Positions 44,455-52,771 are shown, numbered from the stretch's first letter. The stretch: 64,000 nt of DNA from Belliella pelovolcani (GCF_900156785.1 NZ_FTOP01000004.1:62001-126000); one strand, 5' to 3'. Numbers and translations: made by a program. The notes: generated by a model not told the origin, from the sequence alone.

Positions 44455-44465
44455 TTCTCTTTTGT

Positions 44466-45191
44466 TTATATAGTAAGTTTTAAAGCATTGTCCAACCTGT
44501 TTGCAGCGTTGTCCCAATTGATGATGTTAAATAGATTGTCAACAAAATCGGCTCTTTTATTTTTGTATTTTAGATAATAGGAATGTTCCCAAACGTCAAT
44601 TACGAGCAACGGAATAACGCCCCATTGAGTTAGTTTTTCGTGATTTTCGCATTGTAAAATTGTCAACTTGTCGGTATAAGGTTGATAGCCTAAAATTCCC
44701 CAACCATTTCCGTCAACGTCTTTGGAAGTCTTGGCGAGATACATTTTCAGTTTGTCGTAACTGCCAAAATCTTTTTCAATACGTTTGAGCAAGTCTCCTT
44801 TTGGGTCGCTCTTTTTGTTTGTGAGGTTAGTCCAAAAGATGGAATGAAGAATGTGAGATGAAAGGTGAAAAGCCAATTTTTTTGTCCAAAAATCAACGGT
44901 TTCAAGATTATTGTCGTCCAATGCTTTTTTAATCATCTGCTGGTCTTTGTTTGCACCTTTTACCGCTCCACCGTGATGAAAGGTATAATGCAAATGCAAA
45001 GTTTCTTCGTCCATATATGGCTCCAAATGATTATTTGAATATGCCAAAGGTTGATGAATAAAGTTGCCGTCTTTGTCCACCAACTTGTCAATCGTGTTCT
45101 CGGTCAGGTTTTGGGCAAATGCTGATACTGACGGAACAAGTGTTGCTCCGCCAAGTATCAGTCCTGTTTTTAGAAAGTCTTTTCTGTCCAT
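44466..45191 (-). CDS. Fe/Mn superoxide dismutase with export signal (cassette cargo)
   Basis: A 241-residue iron/manganese SOD. The N-terminus MDRKDFLKTGLILGGATLVPS looks like a Tat signal in which the second arginine is lysine. Metal ligands: NHLEPYMDEETLHLHYTFHH, HILHSIFWTNL, and DVWEHSYYLKYKNKRADFV with the D and H pair. It would remove superoxide in the periplasm. It is the first unit of the array, next to the recombinase, where cassette expression is usually strongest. Private repeat: GTTATGTGCA / TGCACATAAC. Confidence 0.92.
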   Translation of the reverse strand: MDRKDFLKTGLILGGATLVPSVSAFAQNLTENTIDKLVDKDGNFIHQPLAYSNNHLEPYMDEETLHLHYTFHHGGAVKGANKDQQMIKKALDDNNLETVDFWTKKLAFHLSSHILHSIFWTNLTNKKSDPKGDLLKRIEKDFGSYDKLKMYLAKTSKDVDGNGWGILGYQPYTDKLTILQCENHEKLTQWGVIPLLVIDVWEHSYYLKYKNKRADFVDNLFNIINWDNAANRLDNALKLTI

Positions 45192-45230
45192 TTTTTATAT
45201 GTTTAATATTTGTACTGTCGTCTTTTAGGG

Positions 45231-45260
45231 TTGCACATAACTTTTATATACCCCTGATAA
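45231..45260 (-). other. attI-like head site of the array
   Basis: Read on the minus strand: GGGTATATAAAA then GTTATGTGCAACC. The first unit begins here, but unlike S1-S9 no second dyad arm follows; to the right come only the recombinase terminator and gene. A one-sided site at the recombinase end is what attI would look like. Crossover predicted at the GTT (about 45239-45241). Confidence 0.6.
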
Positions 45261-45265
45261 AAATC

Positions 45266-45299
45266 AGGCTTAGCTATATCTATGTAGTTAGCTAAGCCT
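45266..45299. terminator. Terminator of the array recombinase (bidirectional)
   Basis: A perfect 11-bp stem AGGCTTAGCTA / TAGCTAAGCCT with T-rich flanks on both strands, 47 bp beyond the recombinase stop. Confidence 0.75.
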
Positions 45300-45345
45300 G
45301 TTTTTTTAGCCTTTTTCATCAGGAATTATTAAAACTACAACTTTT

Positions 45346-46452
45346 TTACAAATCATCAAATGGAGACCAAACTTTTTGTAAGGAGCGAATACTTACATGG
45401 GTATATATCTCTGTGGTCTTACTAGAATTATGTCCAAGCAACTCCTGAATATGTCTCAAATCTGTACCACGTTCCAATAAATGTGTTGCATAGGAGTGAC
45501 GTAACCAGTGTAGGGTAACAGGTTTTTTAATCCCTGACTTTACTAACGCTTGTTTTAGTACACTTTCCAAACTCTTTTCACTGTATTTACCTTGAGACTT
45601 GTGGCCTTCAAATAAGTAAATAGTTGGCTTGTAAGCTTTAAAATATTCTCTTAGCAATTCAATAATTTTTGGTGATAATGGAACCACCCGGTCTTTCTTT
45701 CCTTTGGTTTGTCTGATAATTAAAATATTTCTCTTACTATCGATATCCATTATTTTTAAATTCAACAACTCGCCTCTTCGAAGTCCACAGGAATAAATGA
45801 GACAAAGCATCGCTCGGTGCTTAAGATTCTGATGACTATCTAAAATGCTTTTAACTTCCTCTTTACTCAACACATTGGGCAATAACTTCTCTCTTTTCGG
45901 TCTATAAACTATTTCTGGGTTAAACTTGATACCTCTTCTATTTTGAAAAAATAACTTGATGCCATTTACCACTTGGTTTTGGTAAGAACTCGAATAGCCT
46001 CTAGCTAAAATATACTCCTTGTTGAATTTCTCAAGGTCTTCATTTTCAATTTCGACAATTGCTTTGTTTTCTAAAAATCTTAAAAATATGATGACAGCAT
46101 CCTTATAAGTTTTGATCGTACTTTCACTGTAACGTTTATTTCGCATCCAATCTTCAAACTTATTAATCTCAATTTCCAGTGATGCTATCAAAGGAGGTAA
46201 AACTGGTTGAGCTTTTGGAATCTCTACTTTCTTCAATTGAGAATAATCTAACCACACCTTACCTTTGAAAAATGTGATTAGTTCCGTTAGTCTATTATCA
46301 GCGTAGCTCACCCACCAAACTTTCTTCTTGATATCCCAATTACACCCTGGAAACTGCTTCACCAGCTCCTTTAATTCAAAATCATAAGGAAACTCAATCC
46401 TAATGATAGGGTTCTTTCCGATACAGTCATTTTTCAAATCCAGCTTCTTCAT
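45346..46452 (-). CDS. Array-head tyrosine recombinase with N-terminal HARP-like domain
   Basis: A 368-residue recombinase. Residues about 15-72 (IIRIEFPYDFELKELVKQF, NWDIKKKVWWVSY, LTELITFFKG) resemble the HARP annealing domain pattern. A SAM-like core-binding domain follows (about 93-172), then the catalytic domain with R225 (CGLRRGELLNL), K250 (TKGKKDRVVPL), H315/R318 (HWLRHSYATHL), H341 (GHNSSKTTE) and Y350. All catalytic residues are present. I see no IntI-type extra helix before HWLRH. It is co-directional with the cargo and about 100 bp from the head site, the position of intI in reverse integrons. Assignment as the array recombinase is inference from position. Confidence 0.85.
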   Translation of the reverse strand: MKKLDLKNDCIGKNPIIRIEFPYDFELKELVKQFPGCNWDIKKKVWWVSYADNRLTELITFFKGKVWLDYSQLKKVEIPKAQPVLPPLIASLEIEINKFEDWMRNKRYSESTIKTYKDAVIIFLRFLENKAIVEIENEDLEKFNKEYILARGYSSSYQNQVVNGIKLFFQNRRGIKFNPEIVYRPKREKLLPNVLSKEEVKSILDSHQNLKHRAMLCLIYSCGLRRGELLNLKIMDIDSKRNILIIRQTKGKKDRVVPLSPKIIELLREYFKAYKPTIYLFEGHKSQGKYSEKSLESVLKQALVKSGIKKPVTLHWLRHSYATHLLERGTDLRHIQELLGHNSSKTTEIYTHVSIRSLQKVWSPFDDL

Positions 46453-46677
46453 AAAAAATCACTTTTAAAAATTCATTGACTCAATTTAATAAAAAATAAA
46501 TCAATACCTATCTCTTAATCCTCCTTATCAAGCTTTTTAAGATTTATTATCTCGTCTAGTTTGCATGCTTAATAATTCATTTGGCACGAACTTAATGACT
46601 TTATAAACTAATGAAACCTGAAAGATATCCATAGCGCTCTTTTGTGTCCAAAACAAATCCAGTCATGATAAAAATAA
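46453..46677. other. Intergenic region upstream of the recombinase
   Basis: About 225 bases, AT-rich, holding the presumed recombinase promoter. No cassette or dyad arm is visible here, so the array head is at 45240. Confidence 0.4.
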
Positions 46678-46713
46678 AAAAGGCTTTAGCCAAAATACTA
46701 GCTAAAGCCTTTT
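46678..46713 (-). terminator. Intrinsic terminator
   Basis: Stem AAAAGGCTTTAGC / GCTAAAGCCTTTT, 13 bp, with a 10-base loop, about 30 bp beyond the dienelactone hydrolase stop; works on both strands. Confidence 0.85.
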
Positions 46714-46744
46714 ATCTATTAATGATCTTAAAATCTTCCAATCT

Positions 46745-47632
46745 CTACACCAACTTTTCTCTAAAAAACTTCACCGTTCTTTCCCATGCCAATTTGGCTC
46801 CTGCTTCATCATATCTAGGAGTGGAATGATTGTGAAATCCATGATTTAATCCTTCATAAAAGTGTACTTCATAAGATTTACCATTGGCTTCTAATGCTGC
46901 TTTGTAAGCTTCCCAGCCTGCATTGACACGGGTATCTAATTCAGCGAAATGCAACTGTAAAGGTGCATTGATAGCTGGTACATCCTCTGCTGTAGCCTGA
47001 CCGCCATAGTAAGGTACGGCAGCTTTGAGTCCTGGAATGCGAACTGCCATCATATTGGATATCCATCCACCAAAACAGAAACCAACCACACCGATTTTGC
47101 CATTACAATCGGGATGATTGCTCAAGTAATCGTAGGCGGCAATAAAATCCTCGAGCATTTCATCCCTGCTTCTCTTAGCCTGCATGGTACGGCCTTCATC
47201 ATCAGTACCTGGATAGCCACCAAATGGCGTCAATGCATCAGGAGCAATGGCCACAAAACCATCCAATGCACACTGATGTGCTACATCTTCGATATAGGGA
47301 TTAAGGCCTCTGTTTTCATGCACCACGACAATTCCCGGAAGTTTGCCCGTCATTCCAGCTGGCTTGGTGAGCAAGGCTTTCATTTCACCAGCTCCTTTTG
47401 GAGAGTTGTAAGTGATGTACTCCGCTGCAAATCGCTTATCATTCAAGTCAAATCGCTTGGCTTGCACATAGTTTGGCATCAAAAAACTCATCAAAGCAGA
47501 TACAGTAATTCCTCCTGCCGTGTATAAAGAAAGCCTTTCTACAAACTGTCTCCTGTCAATTTTACTATGCACATATTCGTCATAAATGTCAAATACGTCC
47601 TGATTGATGTCTTCTTTCTTAAGTGGTTTCAT
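46745..47632 (-). CDS. Dienelactone hydrolase family protein
   Basis: Start set at 47632 (MKPLKKEDINQDVFD), which matches the usual beginning of this Bacteroidota family; the frame extends 20 codons further without support. The 295-residue protein has a Tat-like or membrane segment after DRRQFVERLSLYTAGG (28-50) and a DLH domain with C186 in GFCFGG, D233 in ELDTRV and H264 in LNHGF, the Cys-Asp-His triad. It would hydrolyse lactones or esters in the periplasm. Natural substrate unknown. It is outside the cassette array. Confidence 0.85.
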   Translation of the reverse strand: MKPLKKEDINQDVFDIYDEYVHSKIDRRQFVERLSLYTAGGITVSALMSFLMPNYVQAKRFDLNDKRFAAEYITYNSPKGAGEMKALLTKPAGMTGKLPGIVVVHENRGLNPYIEDVAHQCALDGFVAIAPDALTPFGGYPGTDDEGRTMQAKRSRDEMLEDFIAAYDYLSNHPDCNGKIGVVGFCFGGWISNMMAVRIPGLKAAVPYYGGQATAEDVPAINAPLQLHFAELDTRVNAGWEAYKAALEANGKSYEVHFYEGLNHGFHNHSTPRYDEAGAKLAWERTVKFFREKLV

Positions 47633-47775
47633 GTGACAAATTTTTACTTTACAATTTATTAAGCACAATTTAGAAAAACTGTTTTCATTCAACCCAACAA
47701 ATACATGAATGGTATATATCGATGTGTTGAGATTTACCTTTTTATGATAGAATGAGCTTATTTAATCTATTTGAC

Positions 47776-47842
47776 ATTTATTGATACTATATATTATTGA
47801 TACTAGATATTCATTGATATTGGATATTTATTGATATTGACG
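47776..47842. repeat. Four imperfect 17-bp tandem repeats (ATTTATTGATAYT)
   Basis: Units of about 17 bp start at 47776, 47793, 47809 and 47826, each with ATTGATA followed by CTA or TTG. A fifth similar unit lies near 47953-47969. They sit in the 445-bp region upstream of the dienelactone hydrolase gene, between it and the NRAMP gene. Confidence 0.6.
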
Positions 47843-47931
47843 ATTAGCAACCGAATGAGCCAATAAATTGATTTACTAGCAAAGAAGCGTATAATCAGGT
47901 TAGATATTAATAGATACTGGATCCGCCACGG

Positions 47932-47945
47932 CGGACGAGTTATTT
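47932..47945. repeat. Short palindrome TCCGCCACGGCGGA
   Basis: A GC-rich 14-bp palindrome in otherwise very AT-rich intergenic DNA, seemingly inserted between TATTGATA-type repeats. Similar in kind to the TCCCGA/TCGGGA palindromes of the island. Confidence 0.55.
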
Positions 47946-48077
47946 ATTGATATTGACATCAAACAACCAATATCCCTAAATACCCCTATCAAAATATTTC
48001 AACCATATTTCCACTTTATATCTACCATATTTCAAAAAAGCATCCCAAAAGACAATATCAATAATTATCTACCAATA

Positions 48078-49289
48078 TCAATTAAATATCCTAAACACCG
48101 TCCATGATCCCAAAATAAAAGTAATCAGCCAAATCAAACCTCCTATAATATTCATAGATAGGTTATTTACACTATTTTTCATGATTGATTTTTTATTGAC
48201 TAACCAGAGTATATAGGCACTTAAAATAGGGAGGAGGATACCATTGGCAATTTGGGCTGCTGAGATCAGTTGTACAGGCTTGATACCAAGAGAAGAGAAA
48301 ACTAGCCCCAATCCAAGGATGAGCAAGATACCACCTCGCATATATTTGCCTTGGATTGATTTTGGCCAACCGAAGATATCACATACTACCAAGGAACCTG
48401 CCAAGGGCGCTGTGATGGCAGAGGTAATCCCTGCTGCAAATAATCCGAATGCGATCAAATATTTGGCATATACTCCCACACCCATCTCCAAACCTTTGGC
48501 CAAATCAGCGGCATTGCTGACCGATAAGGCATCAGACCCAGCAGCTGTAATCACGATGGCCATAGACACAAGACCACCCAAGATTACGGAAACAAGCGTG
48601 TCAACACGAATGTACTTCAGATCAGAGACTGCCTGCCACTTTTGACTAATCAATGATGAATGAAGAAAAAGGTTATACGGAACCACCGTAGTACCTATCA
48701 ATGCAACAATGCTAAAAATATTGGATTGATCGATTCGTGGCACAAATCCAGCAGCAACTTTTCCAATCTCAGGCATCATAATGATTGCGGTAAATAGAAA
48801 TGCCAAACTCATCATGATCACCAAAGCGGTCAGTACCTGCGTAATTTTCTGAAAATTACCCCATAGCAATAGGCTCAATGCAATCAGTCCTATACTCATG
48901 TTGAGTAGGTTGATTTGGATTTGACCAAAGTTCAGTAGGGGCAAAGTCAAGAAAAGCTCCATGCCCATTGCACCTCCGGATATATTACCAGCTTCATAAG
49001 CTGCATTGCCTAGCACGATCGCAAAAAGAATAATGCCTAATGAAAAATAGCGTAACAGTCCTTTGGATAACGTAAAGGTGATGACACTCGCCAAACCTTG
49101 TTGGGTAATCAAGCCAATCCTAGCTGCCATCTCTTGGAGTACAGATGTCGCCACAATGGACAGCGCTAAGGCCCAAAGCAGCTCATAGCCAAAATTAACC
49201 CCAGCCAAAGTACAGACGGTCACCGTCCCCGGCCCGACAAAGGCCGCTGCCACCAGTGGACCTGGTCCTAAATATTTTCTCCAACTCAT
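48078..49289 (-). CDS. NRAMP-like metal transporter lacking the canonical DPGN motif
   Basis: A 403-residue, about 11-helix NRAMP-fold protein. Helix 1 reads AAFVGPGTVTVCT where metal-transporting NRAMPs have DPGN, and helix 6 reads TTVVPYNLFLHSSL where they have MPHN. The metal-binding aspartate is therefore absent, although the fold, the AARIGLITQQGLA block and helix spacing are kept. Such members occur widely in Bacteroidota and their substrate is unclear. Its start overlaps the DUF2891 stop by four bases, so the two are coupled. Confidence 0.85.
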   Translation of the reverse strand: MSWRKYLGPGPLVAAAFVGPGTVTVCTLAGVNFGYELLWALALSIVATSVLQEMAARIGLITQQGLASVITFTLSKGLLRYFSLGIILFAIVLGNAAYEAGNISGGAMGMELFLTLPLLNFGQIQINLLNMSIGLIALSLLLWGNFQKITQVLTALVIMMSLAFLFTAIIMMPEIGKVAAGFVPRIDQSNIFSIVALIGTTVVPYNLFLHSSLISQKWQAVSDLKYIRVDTLVSVILGGLVSMAIVITAAGSDALSVSNAADLAKGLEMGVGVYAKYLIAFGLFAAGITSAITAPLAGSLVVCDIFGWPKSIQGKYMRGGILLILGLGLVFSSLGIKPVQLISAAQIANGILLPILSAYILWLVNKKSIMKNSVNNLSMNIIGGLIWLITFILGSWTVFRIFN

Positions 49290-50380
49290 GGATTAGCTTG
49301 TTGTAAGGCATAGATGGCAAAGCTCCCCAGCCAATGCGTACCTTCATAATTGTCATCTACAATAGCAGGGAGGGAATAGCTCACATGAGCATTGGCAATG
49401 GGAATCAAATGTGCAAACTGATACGGATAAGCACTAGCCAAGCCATAGATACACCAAGCCCTACTGAAATTCAATCCATCTAAATGGACTAGTTTTCCAT
49501 CAGTTCGGTCACTTACTTTTCCAGGTTCTAGCGAAAAGTTCTTCTGCAGTAATTCTGGCATGAATTTCTTGATCCATACTTCAAACTCCTCCTTTTCCAA
49601 GACTTTGCGCATAATATCTATTTCTTGAAAACAAGGCGAAAGGAAATCATAGCCACTAGGTTCCCATGCGAGTGGGCAGCCCTCATCTTCCATAAACCAA
49701 TCCTTGGCTCGCTGGCGGATCATTTCTACCAGTTCTTTTTCATTCAAGGTCAAGGCATAATCATAAGCGAAGGACAAGCCAAAGGCGATATTGCTATGCT
49801 CACCAACACGAATAGGGTAGATCAGTTTGGGTAAAAAGTCCAAGTATTTTTTGACCATCAAGTCCGTCAATGGCTGCAAGTTCTTCTCCAGTTCCCTTGC
49901 CACAGGATCTTCCCAAAGATGCAGTTCCTCAGCCAATTTCAATACCCAAGCCCAACCATAAGTCCTTTCAAAACTTGAGTTTTGAGGTTGGAAAAAGTAA
50001 TTGACTTCAGCTAAAATATTGCTATAGCTGATGTTTTCCTGAAGCCTAGCGATGATTTGATCTCTATGGTCTAGTTCTGGAAATTGCCTCAATAAAGCCA
50101 CCAGCATCCAATGCCCATGCACACTTGAATGCCAGTCAAAGCAACCGTAAAAAGCGGGATGCAGTTCTTTTGGACTTTTGAGGTATTGCTCGGAAGCAAG
50201 TGTTTGATTCAGCTTGTTAGGATATTCTACTTGCATGCAGTGGAGCGGCATTTGTGCCAGACGATTAGCTTCCTCAAGGGTCAAATTCAAAGTTTCTACC
50301 TCCATTTGCTTTTTATCCTTGGTTTTACAAGAAGCTAAAATCATTAGTGTAAGGCAGGTGAAAATGATACTGATGCGCAT
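49286..50380 (-). CDS. DUF2891 lipoprotein
   Basis: A 364-residue protein with a lipobox (LASCK). DUF2891 blocks: HPAFYGCFDWHSSVHGHWML, RTYGWAWVLKLAEEL, RVGEHSNIAFGLSFAYDYA, EPSGYDFLSPCFQEIDIM and THWLGSFAIYAL. The family is predicted to be an alpha/alpha toroid, like some glycan-processing enzymes, but no activity is established. It is directly upstream of and overlapping the NRAMP-like gene; a joint role is suggested by the coupling only. Confidence 0.85.
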   Translation of the reverse strand: MRISIIFTCLTLMILASCKTKDKKQMEVETLNLTLEEANRLAQMPLHCMQVEYPNKLNQTLASEQYLKSPKELHPAFYGCFDWHSSVHGHWMLVALLRQFPELDHRDQIIARLQENISYSNILAEVNYFFQPQNSSFERTYGWAWVLKLAEELHLWEDPVARELEKNLQPLTDLMVKKYLDFLPKLIYPIRVGEHSNIAFGLSFAYDYALTLNEKELVEMIRQRAKDWFMEDEGCPLAWEPSGYDFLSPCFQEIDIMRKVLEKEEFEVWIKKFMPELLQKNFSLEPGKVSDRTDGKLVHLDGLNFSRAWCIYGLASAYPYQFAHLIPIANAHVSYSLPAIVDDNYEGTHWLGSFAIYALQQANP

Positions 50381-50502
50381 GAATTCAAGGTTTTGGGGTA
50401 AAGGTGAAGAGATGATTGTTAATATATTGTGGTTTATCTCCTTTTTAAATTCAGAAAATTAAGCCGTAATTTAAAAGTTCTAATTTGATTCTTCCATAGA
50501 TT

Positions 50503-51543
50503 ATGAAAAAACTGCTCTCCTTGATTTTTAAAATCACGCTTGCGCTCATATTCCTGCTATTTTTGATCCTAGCCCTGAGTTACCGTTCAGAGCTGAGCTT
50601 GGAGCAGCTAGCAACTGAGTACACAGATGAATATTCTCATTTCATCAAAGTTGATGACATAGACATGCATGTAAGGGTCAAGGGGGAAGGAGAACCCATA
50701 TTCTTGATCCATGGGAGTTTTGCCTCGCTTCATACTTGGGAAGCTTGGGAAAGTGAACTTTCGCAATATTTCATGACCATTTCCATGGACCTGCCTGGTC
50801 ATGGGCTTACAGGGCCTGATGAACTAAAGCGCTATGGAACGGCAGATTATGCAGATTTACTTTTTCAGCTTGCGGATAATTTGGGAATTGACGAATTCCA
50901 CGTAGCTGGCAATTCGATGGGAGGGGGAGTGGCTTTGCTGATGGCCACTAGCCAGCCAGAAAGAATCTTAACGCTAAATCTTATAGATGCATCAGGTGCT
51001 CCAGCAAGGAGGGTAGTGGCGGATACGAGTAATATTGATAGGAGCCAAGCCCCAGCAAAATCTGGGAGCTCTTCGGTTAGTATTATTCGATTTGCTCAGC
51101 AACCATATTTTTCAAAAGTGCTCCTTCGCTGTACACCCAAGTGGCTATTCAGTCAAAATATGAAACAGGTATATTATGATGATGCCAAAATCCAAAAAGA
51201 GACCGTAACCAGGTACTACAACATGATGCGCAGGGAAGGAAATAGGCAGGCTACCTTAGATAGACTGACCACCAGAAAGCCTTATCAAGTAGATTTCGAA
51301 AAGATCAATATGCCTGTGATGATTATCTGGGGCAGAGAAGATACTTGGATATCGGTCAGCAATGCAGAGCGGTTCAAAGAAGTCATACCAGATGCCTATC
51401 TGAAAATTTTTGATAGAACTGGCCATGTCCCTATGGAAGAAAGACCGACAGAGACTGTCGCAGAATATTTATCGTTTTTAGGGATACAAGCAGATAGAGA
51501 CTACTTTACAGCTCCAAATTATTACAGCCATGTCTTTAGATAA
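50503..51543 (+). CDS. Alpha/beta hydrolase, membrane-anchored
   Basis: A 346-residue hydrolase with an N-terminal membrane anchor (about 5-27). HGSFASLHTWEAW is the oxyanion loop, GNSMGGG gives nucleophile S138, WGREDTW the acid and RTGHVPMEERP the histidine. Resembles haloalkane dehalogenase-like or hydroperoxidase-like lipases; substrate unknown. Its 3' end overlaps rmuC by 14 bp. Confidence 0.85.
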   Translation: MKKLLSLIFKITLALIFLLFLILALSYRSELSLEQLATEYTDEYSHFIKVDDIDMHVRVKGEGEPIFLIHGSFASLHTWEAWESELSQYFMTISMDLPGHGLTGPDELKRYGTADYADLLFQLADNLGIDEFHVAGNSMGGGVALLMATSQPERILTLNLIDASGAPARRVVADTSNIDRSQAPAKSGSSSVSIIRFAQQPYFSKVLLRCTPKWLFSQNMKQVYYDDAKIQKETVTRYYNMMRREGNRQATLDRLTTRKPYQVDFEKINMPVMIIWGREDTWISVSNAERFKEVIPDAYLKIFDRTGHVPMEERPTETVAEYLSFLGIQADRDYFTAPNYYSHVFR

Positions 51544-52771
51544 TCCAATGAGTTGGATTTTGATCATCCAATCCATTCTCTTACTGTTCCTCTTGATCAG
51601 AGTTTATATTCCTAAATCTTCCAAGGACACCTATAGCATTGAGCAACTCAGGCAAGACCTTGATAGGCAGATGCAGGCCAATCGAAAAGAGATCGGTGCT
51701 AGCTTGGTGCAGCAGTTCTCCCTGGTATTCGATTCCCTTCGTGCCAATTCCAAGGAGCAAAGCGAGGTACTGAAAGATTTTGGGAAACTCTTCAGAGAAA
51801 ATGTCAAAGAATTCAATGAGCTACAGCGAGAGAAATTCCAAGACCTGATCCAAAAACAAGAGCGGATGCTCCAATCCACGGAGGATCGCTTAGAAAAGAT
51901 GCGTGAGACAGTGGATGAAAAGCTCCAAAAAACCTTAGAAGCCCGATTGGGCCAGTCATTTGAATTGGTAACCAAGCAATTGATGGCAGTTCAGAAGGGC
52001 TTGGGAGAAATGCAGACCTTAGCCACAGGCGTAGGAGACCTCAAGCGTGTCTTGAACAATGTCAAATCTAGAGGAGTACTTGGAGAGTATCAGCTTCAGG
52101 GCATATTAGAGAATGTATTGGCACCAGAGCAATACGAATCCAACGTACAAGTCAAGAAAGGAAATACTGAAAGGGTAGAGTATGCCATCAAAATGCCAGG
52201 TAATGGGAATGACGGCCCAGTCTATTTACCGATTGATGCCAAATTTCCCCAAGAAACTTACTATAGATTATTGGATGCTTATGAAATCGGCGATAAAGTC
52301 ATCATAGATGGAGCAAAGGCAGATTTGCGCAAAGCAGTAAGAAAGTCTGCTCAAGAAATCTCCAGTAAATACATCATTCCTCCTTATACGACGGATTTTG
52401 CCATATTATTTCTCCCGATGGAAAGTCTATATGCAGAAGTAATCCGAGAGGGCGATCTTGCACAGCAGTTGCAGCGGGATTTTAAGATTATCCTGGTCGG
52501 TCCTACTACCTTAGCTGCCATGCTCAATAGTCTACAAATGGGCTTCAAAACGCTGGCTATTCAACAGCGGAGTAGTGAGGTATGGAAAGTCCTGGGTGCA
52601 GTCAAAACAGAATTCAGTAAGTTTGGTGATTTGATTAGCAAGGCACAAAAGAAAATCTCCGAAGCAAGTACGGATTTGGATACCTTGGTCGGAACCAGAA
52701 CAAGAGTCATCCAAAGGAAGTTAAAAGACATAGAAGAACTTCCAGAAGGAGGGAAGCTACTAGAGGATTGA
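51530..52771 (+). CDS. rmuC: RmuC family DNA recombination protein
   Basis: A 413-residue RmuC protein: N-terminal membrane helix (about 8-24), a long coiled coil (about 35-150, with EKFQDLIQKQERMLQSTEDRL), then the RmuC nuclease-like domain (LKRVLNNVKSRGVLGEYQL, YLPIDAKFPQETYYRLLDA, FAILFLPMESLYAEVI, LVGPTTLAAMLNSLQMGFKT). It limits inversions between short repeats during recombination in E. coli. Overlaps the hydrolase upstream by 14 bp. Confidence 0.94.
   Translation: MSLDNPMSWILIIQSILLLFLLIRVYIPKSSKDTYSIEQLRQDLDRQMQANRKEIGASLVQQFSLVFDSLRANSKEQSEVLKDFGKLFRENVKEFNELQREKFQDLIQKQERMLQSTEDRLEKMRETVDEKLQKTLEARLGQSFELVTKQLMAVQKGLGEMQTLATGVGDLKRVLNNVKSRGVLGEYQLQGILENVLAPEQYESNVQVKKGNTERVEYAIKMPGNGNDGPVYLPIDAKFPQETYYRLLDAYEIGDKVIIDGAKADLRKAVRKSAQEISSKYIIPPYTTDFAILFLPMESLYAEVIREGDLAQQLQRDFKIILVGPTTLAAMLNSLQMGFKTLAIQQRSSEVWKVLGAVKTEFSKFGDLISKAQKKISEASTDLDTLVGTRTRVIQRKLKDIEELPEGGKLLED

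Larger units (their letters stand above)
30573..46452 (-). mobile_element. Integron-like cassette array with head-end tyrosine recombinase
   Basis: Ten units lie between dyad sites S1, S2, S2b, S3-S9 and the head site at 45231-45260. For every unit the first bases after the core GTT are complementary to the bases just before AAC at its own far end: GTTATGTGCA, GTTACCCAC, GTTACCTGC, GTTGGCGGTA, GTTGTGGTG, GTTAGTGGTT, GTTGGCACAC, GTTAGCGGT, GTTGA(A)CTGAC and GTTGGCGG. This is the rule of integron cassettes. Cargo genes run leftwards (minus strand) except SulP and the recombinase/transposase unit. The recombinase at 45346-46452 lies at the 5' head and is co-directional with the cargo, as in reverse-type integrons. 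None of the cores is a canonical GTTRRRY. Confidence 0.75.

Noticed and set aside
30573..45260. CRISPR array
   Set aside because: The repeated dyads differ in their private ends, are 85-140 bp long and separate whole genes; there are no short spacers or cas genes.
45346..46452. Canonical integron integrase IntI
   Set aside because: I could not find the IntI-specific extra helix between the second conserved block and HWLRH, and the N-terminal domain is atypical, so I do not call it IntI.
47114..47527. 137-codon plus-strand frame
   Set aside because: Antisense to the dienelactone hydrolase, whose Cys-Asp-His triad is clear.
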